DNA of 64,000 nt from Arthrobacter dokdonellae (lineage in GTDB: Bacteria; Actinomycetota; Actinomycetes; Actinomycetales; Micrococcaceae): assembly GCF_003268655.1 (NCBI RefSeq), contig NZ_CP029642.1:2046001-2110000 (forward strand). Reading direction: 5' to 3'. The position numbers were made by a program, and so were the translations under genes. The notes beneath the pieces were generated by a model. It was not told where the DNA came from. It did not search any database and was given only the letters and a program-made list of their open reading frames with translations. This document shows positions 1 to 7,587 of the stretch, piece after piece (the first letter of the stretch is position 1; each line of letters begins with the position of its first letter).

Positions 1-792
1 GATTTCCACCGCGATGTCGGATCGGGCCCGTTGGTCAATCCGTTCCCGCTTGCTCGGTCCCGACGCACCGGACGGGCGAACGCCCATCACAATCCTATGG
101 ATCCCTACCGGCTGGAAAAGTCGGGCTTGTACCGGCCCAAGCCGCAGCGCAGGATTCCACGGAGCATCCCTGATCGGGTTTTCGACGACATCTTCGCGAA
201 GTTGCGCTCGAACAGGGACCGCGCCATGGTGGCCTTCTACGTGTCTACCGGTGCGCGCGCCTCGGAGTTGTTATCGGCCACTCAGGGAGGCGTGGACCCC
301 GGAAGGCAACTGATAACGGTGGTGCGCAAGGGAACCCGGGAAGTGCAGGAATTGCCGGCGTCACCAGACGCGTTTGTGTGGCTACGTTTGTATCAGGTCG
401 AGATGAAAGATGCGATCGGGCAGGGTCCGCTGCAGCCGTTGTGGTGGACGCTGGACCGGCCGGCGCGGCCATTGACCTACCACGCGGCACACCGGATGTT
501 TGAGCGTGCCGGCCAGGCGGCCGGCCAAGAAGCAACGCTACACGCGCTTCGGCACACCGCTGCCTACCGGATGGCCGAGGACCCCTCGATGCCGCTCACA
601 GACGTGCAATACGTCCTTGGTCATGCCCGGCTGACGACCACCCAGATTTACATCACGCCGCGAAAGGAGGACGTGATCGCCCGCGTGTTGGCGCACCACT
701 CCGCCCGCGACCGCATCGAGCAGCCGCCCCCGGCGGCGCCGGGCTACTCGCCAGAAACCCTCGCCGTGCTCTTTGGAAAGGCCACACCATGA
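1..792 (+). CDS. Tyrosine recombinase/integrase, 5' end outside window
   Basis: Site-specific recombinase that cuts and joins DNA through a tyrosine. The frame is already open at base 1, so the visible part (about 263 residues) is the C-terminal catalytic half. A TTG at 31 is an internal codon rather than a convincing start. Catalytic landmarks are an Arg in STGARASELL (nt 244-273), a Lys in VVRKGTRE, HALRHT as the HxxR box (541-558), GHARLTTTQIY with the second His (622-624) and the nucleophile Tyr (649-651). Its ATGA overlap with the next recombinase implies coupled translation, as in recombinase pairs and trios (Tn554 TnpA/B and RIT elements). The DNA target is unknown. Confidence 0.88.
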   Translation, partial: DFHRDVGSGPLVNPFPLARSRRTGRANAHHNPMDPYRLEKSGLYRPKPQRRIPRSIPDRVFDDIFAKLRSNRDRAMVAFYVSTGARASELLSATQGGVDPGRQLITVVRKGTREVQELPASPDAFVWLRLYQVEMKDAIGQGPLQPLWWTLDRPARPLTYHAAHRMFERAGQAAGQEATLHALRHTAAYRMAEDPSMPLTDVQYVLGHARLTTTQIYITPRKEDVIARVLAHHSARDRIEQPPPAAPGYSPETLAVLFGKATP

Positions 793-3248
793 GCATCAGC
801 GCCGTTATGGCCCCGGCAGAACAAAGCAAAGACACCAACGGCGACTGGCCACCACAGTCGGATGACACCAGGGACGTGGCCGCATGGCGGGCACGGTTTC
901 CCCCGAGGCCCACCGTCGATCGGTGGCCGGCCACCGGCGTTGACAGGCGGACCTTGGATCAACGGGCGTCGGAAGCGCTGTGTGCCCCGGTATCGAAATC
1001 GATGCGGCTGCTGGGCCTTCGCGGATTGTTGATGCTCCTGGACTGGTTGTCAGAGCACCCGGGCGACACCTGGCAGGAACGATGGCTGGCCAGCGGAGCG
1101 GACGCGGCGGGCGACGACTGGGCCGAGCTGCCCGCCCGGTGGCTACGTGAGCGCGGCGACTACTCGCCCTCCCGGCTGGAGGTGATGACCAGTTCCTTCC
1201 TGATCGCCGTCGGACTCGATGTGGTTCGCCCGTCCTTGCGGTGGCTGCTGACCGGAGGAAAGAAACGCAAGCTGGTCCGTCACCTGACCCGTACCCGCGA
1301 CGGTGAAGGATTCGCCCGGCTGGGCGACCACTGCGAGCGTGACGAGACAGTCGGCACCGACGTGGGCAAGCACGTGCTGTTTCGTTGCGCCGTGATCGTC
1401 GCCGCAAAAGGCGGCACAGTCGAGGACATCACCGTCGGTGATGTCCTCGAGGTCATCGACCTGGAGAAGGAGATTCGCGCCAAAGCACCCTCAGCCGGGG
1501 CGAGCATCCGCGTCCTGCGGCAAACCGGGATCATTACAGCAGACGTACCGAGCCTCAAACAGATCCACAGCACCGGGCAACGCACCGTCGAACAACTCGT
1601 CGACCGCTACAACATTGCCTGCATCCCAATACGCGACCTGCTGGTCGACTACCTGCGTGAGCGGCAGCCGTCCGTCGACTACTCCACACTGCTGTCGCTG
1701 GCCTACGCGCTGGTCCGCTGCTTCTGGGCCGACCTGGAACGCCACCACCAGGGCATCGAATCGTTGAACCTACCCCGCAATATTGCCGGGGCGTGGAAGC
1801 GACGACTGAGCACCAAAATTCGCACCATTGTCCGCGACGGCAAGGAAATCCAGATCGAGACCGAGCGACTGTCGCACCTGGATATTCTGGCAGCGGTCCG
1901 GGCGTTCTACCTCGACCTGTCCCAGTGGGCATTAGAAGACCCTAGCCGGTGGGCCCCATGGGTGGCACCGTGTCCTATCAGCCAGGACGATCTGTCACGC
2001 CGGAAAATGGTGCGGCACCGCAAGGCGCGCATGGACAGCCGCACCCGCTCCCGATTGCCGGTAATGCCCGTATTGACCAACTCCACCACCACCTGGCGCC
2101 GTCAATCAACAGCGCTCCTCGCCGCCGGGCTACGCGCCGCGCCCGGCGAACCGTTCACCTCCGACGGCATCACCATGACCAGGATTAAACGTCCGCACGG
2201 CACGCAGGCCAACGTCTGGGTCACCAACCCGGACACCGCCAAAAAAACCCTGCTCAACCGCGATGAAGACCATGCATTTTGGGCGTGGGCGGTCATCGAG
2301 GTGCTGCGGCACACCGGCGTCCGCATCGAGGAACTGCTTGAGATCAGCCACCACAGCCTGATCCAATACCGGCTGCCGGACAGTGGGGAACTCGTTCCGC
2401 TCTTGCAGATCGCCCCGTCTAAAACCGACACCGAACGGTTGCTGGTGGTCAGCCCCGAACTGGCCGAGGTGCTTTCCACGATCATCAGCCGCCACCGCAA
2501 ACCCGAGGGCACCATCCCCCTGGTCAGCGCCAGAGACGAACACGAACTGGTTTGGCGCCGACCTGCCCCGCTCCTGTTCCAACACCTCGTCAACGGCGAA
2601 CACCGTGCCATTACCGCACGATTTGTCTCCACCCTGCTCGACGAAGCGCTGGCACGCACCGGCCTGACAGGCCCTGATGACGGGCAGCCGCTCCGGTTCA
2701 CCCCGCATGATTTCCGCAGGATCTTCATCACCGATGCAATCATGAACGGGCTTCCGCCGCACATCGCGCAGGTCATCGCCGGCCACCAGGACATCGGCGT
2801 CACCATGGGATACAAGGCCGTCTATCCAGAGGAAACGATCACCGCCCACCGGGCGTTTATAGCCCGGCGCCGCGCCCTGCGACCGAGCGAGGAATACCGC
2901 GAGCCCACCGACGACGAGTGGCAGCAATTCCTTGGCCATTTCCAACGCCGCAAGGTATCGGTCGGGACCTGCGGCCGCGCGTTCGGCAGCAACTGCATCC
3001 ACGAACACGCCTGCATCCGCTGCTCCCTGCTCTGGCCCGATCCGAACCAGCAGACCCGCCTACTCGAGATCCGCGACAACCTCAAAGCCCGCGTCGTCGA
3101 AGCCCATGAGCAAGGCTGGCTCGGTGAAGTCGAAGGCCTCGAAGTCAGTCTCGCCGGCGCCGAAGACAAACTGGCCCAAGTGCAACGGCGCACCAACACA
3201 TCCGTCGCCCTCGGCATCCCGACCATCGGCCACCAGCCCGCTGGCTGA
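789..3248 (+). CDS. Large tyrosine recombinase with C-terminal Cys/His cluster
   Basis: An 819-aa integrase-family protein that starts inside the stop of the preceding recombinase (ATGA). The catalytic domain is in the C-terminal half: R512 in RHTGVRIEELLEI, H640 and R643 in TPHDFRRIF, H666 in AGHQDIGVT and Tyr675 in GYKAVY, with the usual nine-residue His-Tyr spacing. It continues about 140 residues beyond Tyr675 through a Cys/His-rich stretch (near 729-750: CG..., CIHEHACIRC), probably zinc binding, and then a charged helical tail. This build matches the large last member of actinobacterial recombinase trios. It probably acts with the upstream protein to move an element whose left part lies outside the window. 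The partnership is inferred from the overlap. Confidence 0.85.
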   Translation: MSISAVMAPAEQSKDTNGDWPPQSDDTRDVAAWRARFPPRPTVDRWPATGVDRRTLDQRASEALCAPVSKSMRLLGLRGLLMLLDWLSEHPGDTWQERWLASGADAAGDDWAELPARWLRERGDYSPSRLEVMTSSFLIAVGLDVVRPSLRWLLTGGKKRKLVRHLTRTRDGEGFARLGDHCERDETVGTDVGKHVLFRCAVIVAAKGGTVEDITVGDVLEVIDLEKEIRAKAPSAGASIRVLRQTGIITADVPSLKQIHSTGQRTVEQLVDRYNIACIPIRDLLVDYLRERQPSVDYSTLLSLAYALVRCFWADLERHHQGIESLNLPRNIAGAWKRRLSTKIRTIVRDGKEIQIETERLSHLDILAAVRAFYLDLSQWALEDPSRWAPWVAPCPISQDDLSRRKMVRHRKARMDSRTRSRLPVMPVLTNSTTTWRRQSTALLAAGLRAAPGEPFTSDGITMTRIKRPHGTQANVWVTNPDTAKKTLLNRDEDHAFWAWAVIEVLRHTGVRIEELLEISHHSLIQYRLPDSGELVPLLQIAPSKTDTERLLVVSPELAEVLSTIISRHRKPEGTIPLVSARDEHELVWRRPAPLLFQHLVNGEHRAITARFVSTLLDEALARTGLTGPDDGQPLRFTPHDFRRIFITDAIMNGLPPHIAQVIAGHQDIGVTMGYKAVYPEETITAHRAFIARRRALRPSEEYREPTDDEWQQFLGHFQRRKVSVGTCGRAFGSNCIHEHACIRCSLLWPDPNQQTRLLEIRDNLKARVVEAHEQGWLGEVEGLEVSLAGAEDKLAQVQRRTNTSVALGIPTIGHQPAG

Positions 3249-3274
3249 CGCCGGCGATTCGCGATGATATATAT

Positions 3275-4135
3275 GACTCATTCGAGTTCAGAGAACACCT
3301 CGAGATCGGCAAGGCCCTGTACTCGGTGCCCGGGGACTACATCGGCTCCCAGGTTGCCGTGCGCGCCGACAGCGAGCTGGTGAAGATCTACCACCGCGGG
3401 CAGCTGATCAAGACCCACCCAAGGATGCGGCCAGGGACCCGCTCCACCGACGCGTCAGATCTGCCCGAGCACAAGAGCGCCTACGCTTTGCGGGACATCA
3501 CCCACCTGATCGGGCTGTGCGCCGGGCACGGGGAAAACATCGGCATCTACGCCGAACGGATCCTCGATGACCCGCTGCCCTGGACGAGGATGCGCGCCGT
3601 CTACCGGCTCATTGGCCTCGTGCGCCAGTACGGGCCGGCCGCGGTGGAGGCGGCGTGCGCCAAGGCCCTGGACCTGGACGTCATCGCCGTGGGCAAGATC
3701 GACTCGATGCTGGCCAAGGCCGTCGAAAACATCCCGGCCCTGATGCCGGTCGCCGTCGCGGCCGGGACGGCGCGCTTCGCCCGCGACCCGTCCGAATACG
3801 CCGCCGCGGCGGCCGGGCCCGCGGCGGCGGGGCGTTCTGCCGGCGCGGGGACCACCCTGGCCAGTGCCGGGACCGGCGGCGCTGCCAGTGCTGGGACCGG
3901 CCTGGCCAACGCTGGGATCGCCCTGGCCAACGCTGGGACCGCTATTGCCACCACGAGGGCCGGGCTGGCCAATGAGGGGACCGGTGCCGCCGCCAGTTCA
4001 GGGACCGGCGGGGAGATCGGGGTCGGCGCCGGCCCCCGGTACGGGCGCGGCGTGCAGCTGCACCTGGTCTTCTCCCACGCCGAAACGCCGGAACAAGCCA
4101 GGGAAACGCAGACAGCACAGGAGGATGCACGTTGA
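3275..4135 (+). pseudogene. istA: IS21-family transposase IstA, C-terminal remnant
   Basis: Only the C-terminal part of an IS21 IstA is present. The frame reads DSFEFREHLEIGKALYSVPGDYIG, RADSELVKIYHRGQLIKTHPR, DLPEHKSAYALRD and IYAERILDDPLPWTRMRAVYRLIGLVRQYG, all typical of the region after the DDE catalytic core. The helix-turn-helix and DDE residues are missing, so it cannot be an active transposase. The recognisable sequence begins about 30-50 nt after the recombinase stop at 3248, marking a deletion or insertion junction. A GTG at 3326 could start a 269-aa product. After RFARDPSEY the protein runs into about 85 residues of degenerate Gly/Ala/Thr/Asn repeats. Its stop overlaps the TTG start of istB, the normal IS21 arrangement. 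Confidence 0.85.
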
Positions 4136-4956
4136 ACCACCCCAGCACCGCGACCATCCCGGCGGGGCCGGTGGACCCGGTCAGCACGGACCTCTCACGG
4201 ATCCTGCGGGCCCTGAAACTCTCCGGGCTCAAGGACACCCTGCCCGAACGCCTCGTGCTGGCCCGCCAGCAAAAGATGGGGCACGCGGCGTTCCTGGAAC
4301 TCCTGCTCGCCGATGAACTCTCCCGCCGCGACTCGCGCTCCGCCGCTCTGCGCGCCGCCCGGGCCGGCCTGGACCCGGCCATGCGCCTGGAAAGCTGGGA
4401 TGACGCCGCGGACCTGAGGTACGACCGGATGCTCCTCTCGGACCTGTCGACCCTGGCCTTCGCCGAGGCCGGGCACTCCGTGCTGCTGCTCGGCCCGGTC
4501 GGGGTGGGCAAAACCCACCTCGCCACCGCCCTGGGCCACGCCGGGATCCGGCGGCGGATGAGCGTGCACTTCACCCGCGCCGACAAGCTCTTCACCCGGC
4601 TGCGGGCCGCCCGGCTCGATAACAGCCTCGAGGCCGAAATGCGGCGCATCGCCGCCGTGGACCTGCTCATCGTGGACGACTTTGCCATCAAGGCCCTGGA
4701 CGCGACCGAGACGAACGACTTCTACGAAATCGTCGTTGAACGCCACCGCCGCAAATCCACCATCATCACCTCCAACCGCGAGCCCGCTGAATGGATGGCC
4801 ATGACCGCCGACACCCTGCTGGCCCAATCAGCCATCGACAGGCTCACCCAGGGCGCCCACACCCTCGTCATCGAGGGCCCCTCCTGGCGCCAACGCGCCA
4901 ACGGAAACCGGCGCGCCACTATTGACGAAAACAAGGAGACCCGCAATGCTAAATAA
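4132..4956 (+). CDS. istB: IS21-family helper ATPase IstB
   Basis: A 274-aa AAA+ ATPase, related to DnaC, that assists IstA in IS21 transposition. The P-loop GPVGVGKT is at residues 121-128 and the Walker B motif DLLIVDD at 177-183, followed by a TSNREPAEW segment typical of IstB. Length is normal for the family and the frame is intact. It starts with TTG at 4132, overlapping the istA stop, with an AGGAGG ribosome site about 10 nt upstream. Because istA is truncated, this gene is probably an orphan that cannot move the element unless another IS21 copy supplies IstA. Confidence 0.93.
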   Translation: MNHPSTATIPAGPVDPVSTDLSRILRALKLSGLKDTLPERLVLARQQKMGHAAFLELLLADELSRRDSRSAALRAARAGLDPAMRLESWDDAADLRYDRMLLSDLSTLAFAEAGHSVLLLGPVGVGKTHLATALGHAGIRRRMSVHFTRADKLFTRLRAARLDNSLEAEMRRIAAVDLLIVDDFAIKALDATETNDFYEIVVERHRRKSTIITSNREPAEWMAMTADTLLAQSAIDRLTQGAHTLVIEGPSWRQRANGNRRATIDENKETRNAK

Positions 4957-4965
4957 CACTAACGA

Positions 4966-5000
4966 GTGGTCCCATACTCGTGGCAACGCGGTGGTCCCAT
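4966..5000. repeat. Right-end repeats of the IS21 element
   Basis: Two direct copies of GTGGTCCCAT occur at 4966-4975 and 4991-5000, 25 bp apart, just after istB. IS21 elements carry repeated transposase-binding sites near their ends, so this is probably the right terminus. The matching left end is not visible. Confidence 0.55.
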
Positions 5001-5103
5001 CCCGCTGGCAGGCGACAGCTTGGCTTTGGTTCATGCGTCAATGACGTGAAGGACGGTGCGCGTCACCAGACCGATAGGTGCACTGTGTTTTCCTCACATA
5101 ACG

Positions 5104-5162
5104 ACCCTGCTGGCAGAATCAGCGATCGACAGGCTCACCCAGGGCGCCCACACCCTCGTCAT
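5104..5162 (+). pseudogene. Scrap of a second istB gene
   Basis: This stretch aligns without gaps to 4813-4871 inside istB with 56 of 59 bases identical. The match ends abruptly on both sides. It is the residue of another, slightly diverged IS21 copy, and shows that at least two IS21 events hit this locus. It is too short to encode anything. Confidence 0.85.
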
Positions 5163-5213
5163 GGAAATTCAAAAACGTGAGTGAAACGTGACTTGGGCCG
5201 TTTTTGGCCTAAA

Positions 5214-5254
5214 GTGGCTCTGACCTGCGGAACATAACCGCAGGTCAGAGCCAC
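5214..5254 (-). terminator. Perfect 17-bp hairpin behind the tRNA fragment
   Basis: The arms 5214-5230 and 5238-5254 are perfect reverse complements around a 7-nt loop. The hairpin begins four bases after the CCA end of the tRNA fragment on the minus strand and is followed there by TTT. It is most simply the factor-independent terminator of the original tRNA gene. Confidence 0.7.
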
Positions 5255-5258
5255 CCCA

Positions 5259-5300
5259 TGGTGCCCCGGGCGGGAATTGAACCCACGACAGGAGACTGTC
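5259..5300 (-). other. 3' fragment of a class II tRNA (possible attachment site)
   Basis: Read on the minus strand, this contains a long-variable-arm stem (GACAG, loop TCTC, CTGTC), a perfect T arm (GTGGG, loop TTCAATT, CCCGC), the acceptor 3' strand CCGGGGC and an encoded ACCA. A variable arm of this kind points to tRNA-Leu or tRNA-Ser. The partner acceptor strand GCCCCGG, the D arm and the anticodon arm are absent upstream, where the sequence runs into the kinase gene region. Tyrosine recombinases often integrate at tRNA 3' ends, so this is a plausible attachment-site remnant. Confidence 0.7.
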
Positions 5301-5369
5301 AGGCCGCCCGCGGCCGTCAGTCGGGTAGCGGCCGAGAAAATGCCGCGTTCGCCGCCGGAGGTGAGCTGG

Positions 5370-7505
5370 CTAGATGACCCGCAGGGTCACCGTGCTGCCT
5401 TCGGGGGCTTCCACGCCCTGCGGGTCCTGGAAGCGGACGGTGCCGAAAAAGCCTCCGAGCAGTTCTTCCACCTTCACCTTGAATCCGAGTGCCTTGAGCT
5501 GCGCCCGGGCATCGTCGACCTGCCTGCCCACCAGGTCGGGAACCATGACCAGCTTGGGGCCCTTGGAAATCGTCAAGGTGACGGTGCCGCCTGCCGTGAG
5601 GATTCCGTCCGCCGGCGACTGGGACACCACTGCGCCGGCGGGGACCGTGGCGCTGTTGACCTGTTCGGGCGCGACGGCTGCCACCAGGCCCACGCCCTGC
5701 AACGCGGCCCGTGCATCCGCGGACGTCTTGCCAACCAACGACGGCACGGGGATGGGCTTGGGTCCCTTGGATACCACCAGGTCGACCTTCGTGTTGCCAC
5801 GGAAATCGGTGCCGGAGGCCGGATTCTGGCTCACGACCGTCCCCGCCTTGTTCTTTTCGTCGTAAGCCTCCGTGACGGCGCCGACGGCGAGGTGTCCGCC
5901 GGTGAGCGCCGCCTTGGCATCGGCCAGCGACTTGCCAAAAAGCGCTGGAACGGGATAAAGGATGGGGCCCTTGGAAACCAGGATCGTCACGCCCTGAAAC
6001 TTGCGCTGCTCGGTCCCACCCGTGGGATCGGTGTCGACCACCAGTCCCGTCGCAGTTTTTTCATTGAAGACTTCGGAGGTTGCCGCCCGCTGAAAGCCCT
6101 GGGCCTGGATCAGCGACTGGGCCTGCGCCACGGTCTTGTTGTGTACCTCGGGCACCGTTGCCAGGGCGCCGGGCCCCATCCCGAGGAACCATCCGGCCGC
6201 CGCCACGATCAGGCCGAGCAGCACCACTATCAGAATCCAGATGGCCGCACGTCGGCGGGGGTGCGCGGTGCCCAGGGTCGCCACCGGCCGCGCGGCCGCC
6301 TTGGCACGCTGCCTTGCAACGGCGCGTGCCTCCCGCTTGGACGGTCCGCCCGCCGCGCGTTCACGTTCGACGCCGCCACCCGGCTCAAGGCCGGCCGTCT
6401 CGTTGCCCGCGGCATGCAGGGCGGCGCGGTCCGCGTCGTCCACGTACAGGCGGTGGGCCGGGGGAAGCACGCTGGTGGGGTAGGAAGGTGCGCCGATGAC
6501 GGCGGTGCCGTTGTCTTGGGGGCCCCGATGGCCGAGAGCTTCGGTGGGGTTTTCCTGATACCCGGCCATGCCGCGGGGGAGGGGCGCGGTCGGCGCGGCG
6601 GCATCAACCGCACGTGTGGCCGGCCCACCGCCCGGGCCGCTCCCCCCGGCGTCGAGCTCCTCCGGTGTCAGGGTGTGGCGTATGTGGCGCAGGTCCTCCA
6701 GCAGCGAGGCCCCGTTGGCCGGCCGGTTGTCGGGGTCCTTTTCGGTCATGTAGCGGACCAGCTCGTCCATCTCCGGCGGCAGGCCGGGGACGGCGGCGGA
6801 CGGCGCCGGGACGTCGTCGCGCACGTGCTGCATGGCCACGGCGATGGGCACCTGGCCGCGGAACGGCTGCTCGCCGGTCAGGAGTTCGTAGAGCATGATA
6901 CCGGCGGAGTAGATGTCGCTGCGGGCGTCGCCGCCGTCGCCGTTCACCAGTTCGGGCGCGATGTAGCCGACGGTGCCCAGCAGCGTGCCCGTGCTGGTGG
7001 TGGTGGTGACTGCGCGCGACAGGCCAAAGTCGCCGATCTTGACCCATCCGCTGCGCGAGACCAGGACGTTTTCGGGCTTGACGTCGCGGTGGACCAGGCC
7101 TGCGGCATGGGCGGCCGCCAGGCCTTCCACAATGGGGTCCAACAGGTCAAGGGCCTGCCGCGGCGTTAACGGGGCGCGGGAATTGATGATGTCTCGCAGG
7201 GTGTGGCCATCGATGTATTCGAGCACCAGGTAGGCGTGTTCCGCGCCGACGCCGTGGTCGTGGATCTGGACTACATGGGGATGGGAGAGGCTTGCTGCGC
7301 TCCAGGCCTCACGCTGCAGGCGTTCAATGAAGGCGTTGTCGGTGGCCAGATGCGCATGCAGGATTTTTAGGGCGATGTTGCGGTTGAGGCGGACGTCCTT
7401 GGCCAGGTACACGGTGGACATGCCGCCGCGCGCCACCTTGGCCAGGACCAGGTACCGGTCGTCAACTGTGGTCCCGATCAGGGGATCAAAAGGCTCCGCT
7501 TGCAC
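5370..7505 (-). CDS. pknL: PASTA-domain Ser/Thr protein kinase (PknL position)
   Basis: A 711-aa transmembrane Hanks-type kinase. Its motifs are a Gly-rich loop (ARGGMSTVYLA), Lys47, Glu66, HRD 139-141 with KPEN, DFG 159-161 and APE 183-185. A cytoplasmic linker follows, then one membrane segment (about 415-440, IWILIVVLLGLIVAAAGWF) and four PASTA repeats from about 446 to the end. PASTA domains bind peptidoglycan fragments, so it probably couples cell-wall state to phosphorylation. The neighbours are an Rv2175c-type DNA-binding protein and a prenyl synthase, as around M. tuberculosis pknL, although mycobacterial PknL lacks PASTA domains. The start is GTG, six bases after a TAGGAT hexamer, suggesting a leaderless mRNA. 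The family call is firm; equivalence to PknL is by position. Confidence 0.93.
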   Translation of the reverse strand: MQAEPFDPLIGTTVDDRYLVLAKVARGGMSTVYLAKDVRLNRNIALKILHAHLATDNAFIERLQREAWSAASLSHPHVVQIHDHGVGAEHAYLVLEYIDGHTLRDIINSRAPLTPRQALDLLDPIVEGLAAAHAAGLVHRDVKPENVLVSRSGWVKIGDFGLSRAVTTTTSTGTLLGTVGYIAPELVNGDGGDARSDIYSAGIMLYELLTGEQPFRGQVPIAVAMQHVRDDVPAPSAAVPGLPPEMDELVRYMTEKDPDNRPANGASLLEDLRHIRHTLTPEELDAGGSGPGGGPATRAVDAAAPTAPLPRGMAGYQENPTEALGHRGPQDNGTAVIGAPSYPTSVLPPAHRLYVDDADRAALHAAGNETAGLEPGGGVERERAAGGPSKREARAVARQRAKAAARPVATLGTAHPRRRAAIWILIVVLLGLIVAAAGWFLGMGPGALATVPEVHNKTVAQAQSLIQAQGFQRAATSEVFNEKTATGLVVDTDPTGGTEQRKFQGVTILVSKGPILYPVPALFGKSLADAKAALTGGHLAVGAVTEAYDEKNKAGTVVSQNPASGTDFRGNTKVDLVVSKGPKPIPVPSLVGKTSADARAALQGVGLVAAVAPEQVNSATVPAGAVVSQSPADGILTAGGTVTLTISKGPKLVMVPDLVGRQVDDARAQLKALGFKVKVEELLGGFFGTVRFQDPQGVEAPEGSTVTLRVI

Positions 7506-7511
7506 CCTTCG

Positions 7512-7517
7512 ATCCTA
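7512..7517 (-). promoter_or_regulatory. -10 element of pknL (leaderless)
   Basis: TAGGAT on the minus strand lies 6 nt before the GTG start at 7505, so transcription should begin at or next to the start codon. No ribosome site fits between them. Confidence 0.55.
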
Positions 7518-7587
7518 TTGGGTGAAACGGAAGGCGGCCGCCAGCAACACTCGCTGGCGGCCCCTGCCGTGGTTATTGCACGTCGTT

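Noticed and set aside
5259-5620. A complete tmRNA (ssrA) on the minus strand ending at the CCA
   Set aside because: The acceptor 3' strand CCGGGGC would need GCCCCGG at the 5' end, which is not found, and the space upstream is the pknL coding region.
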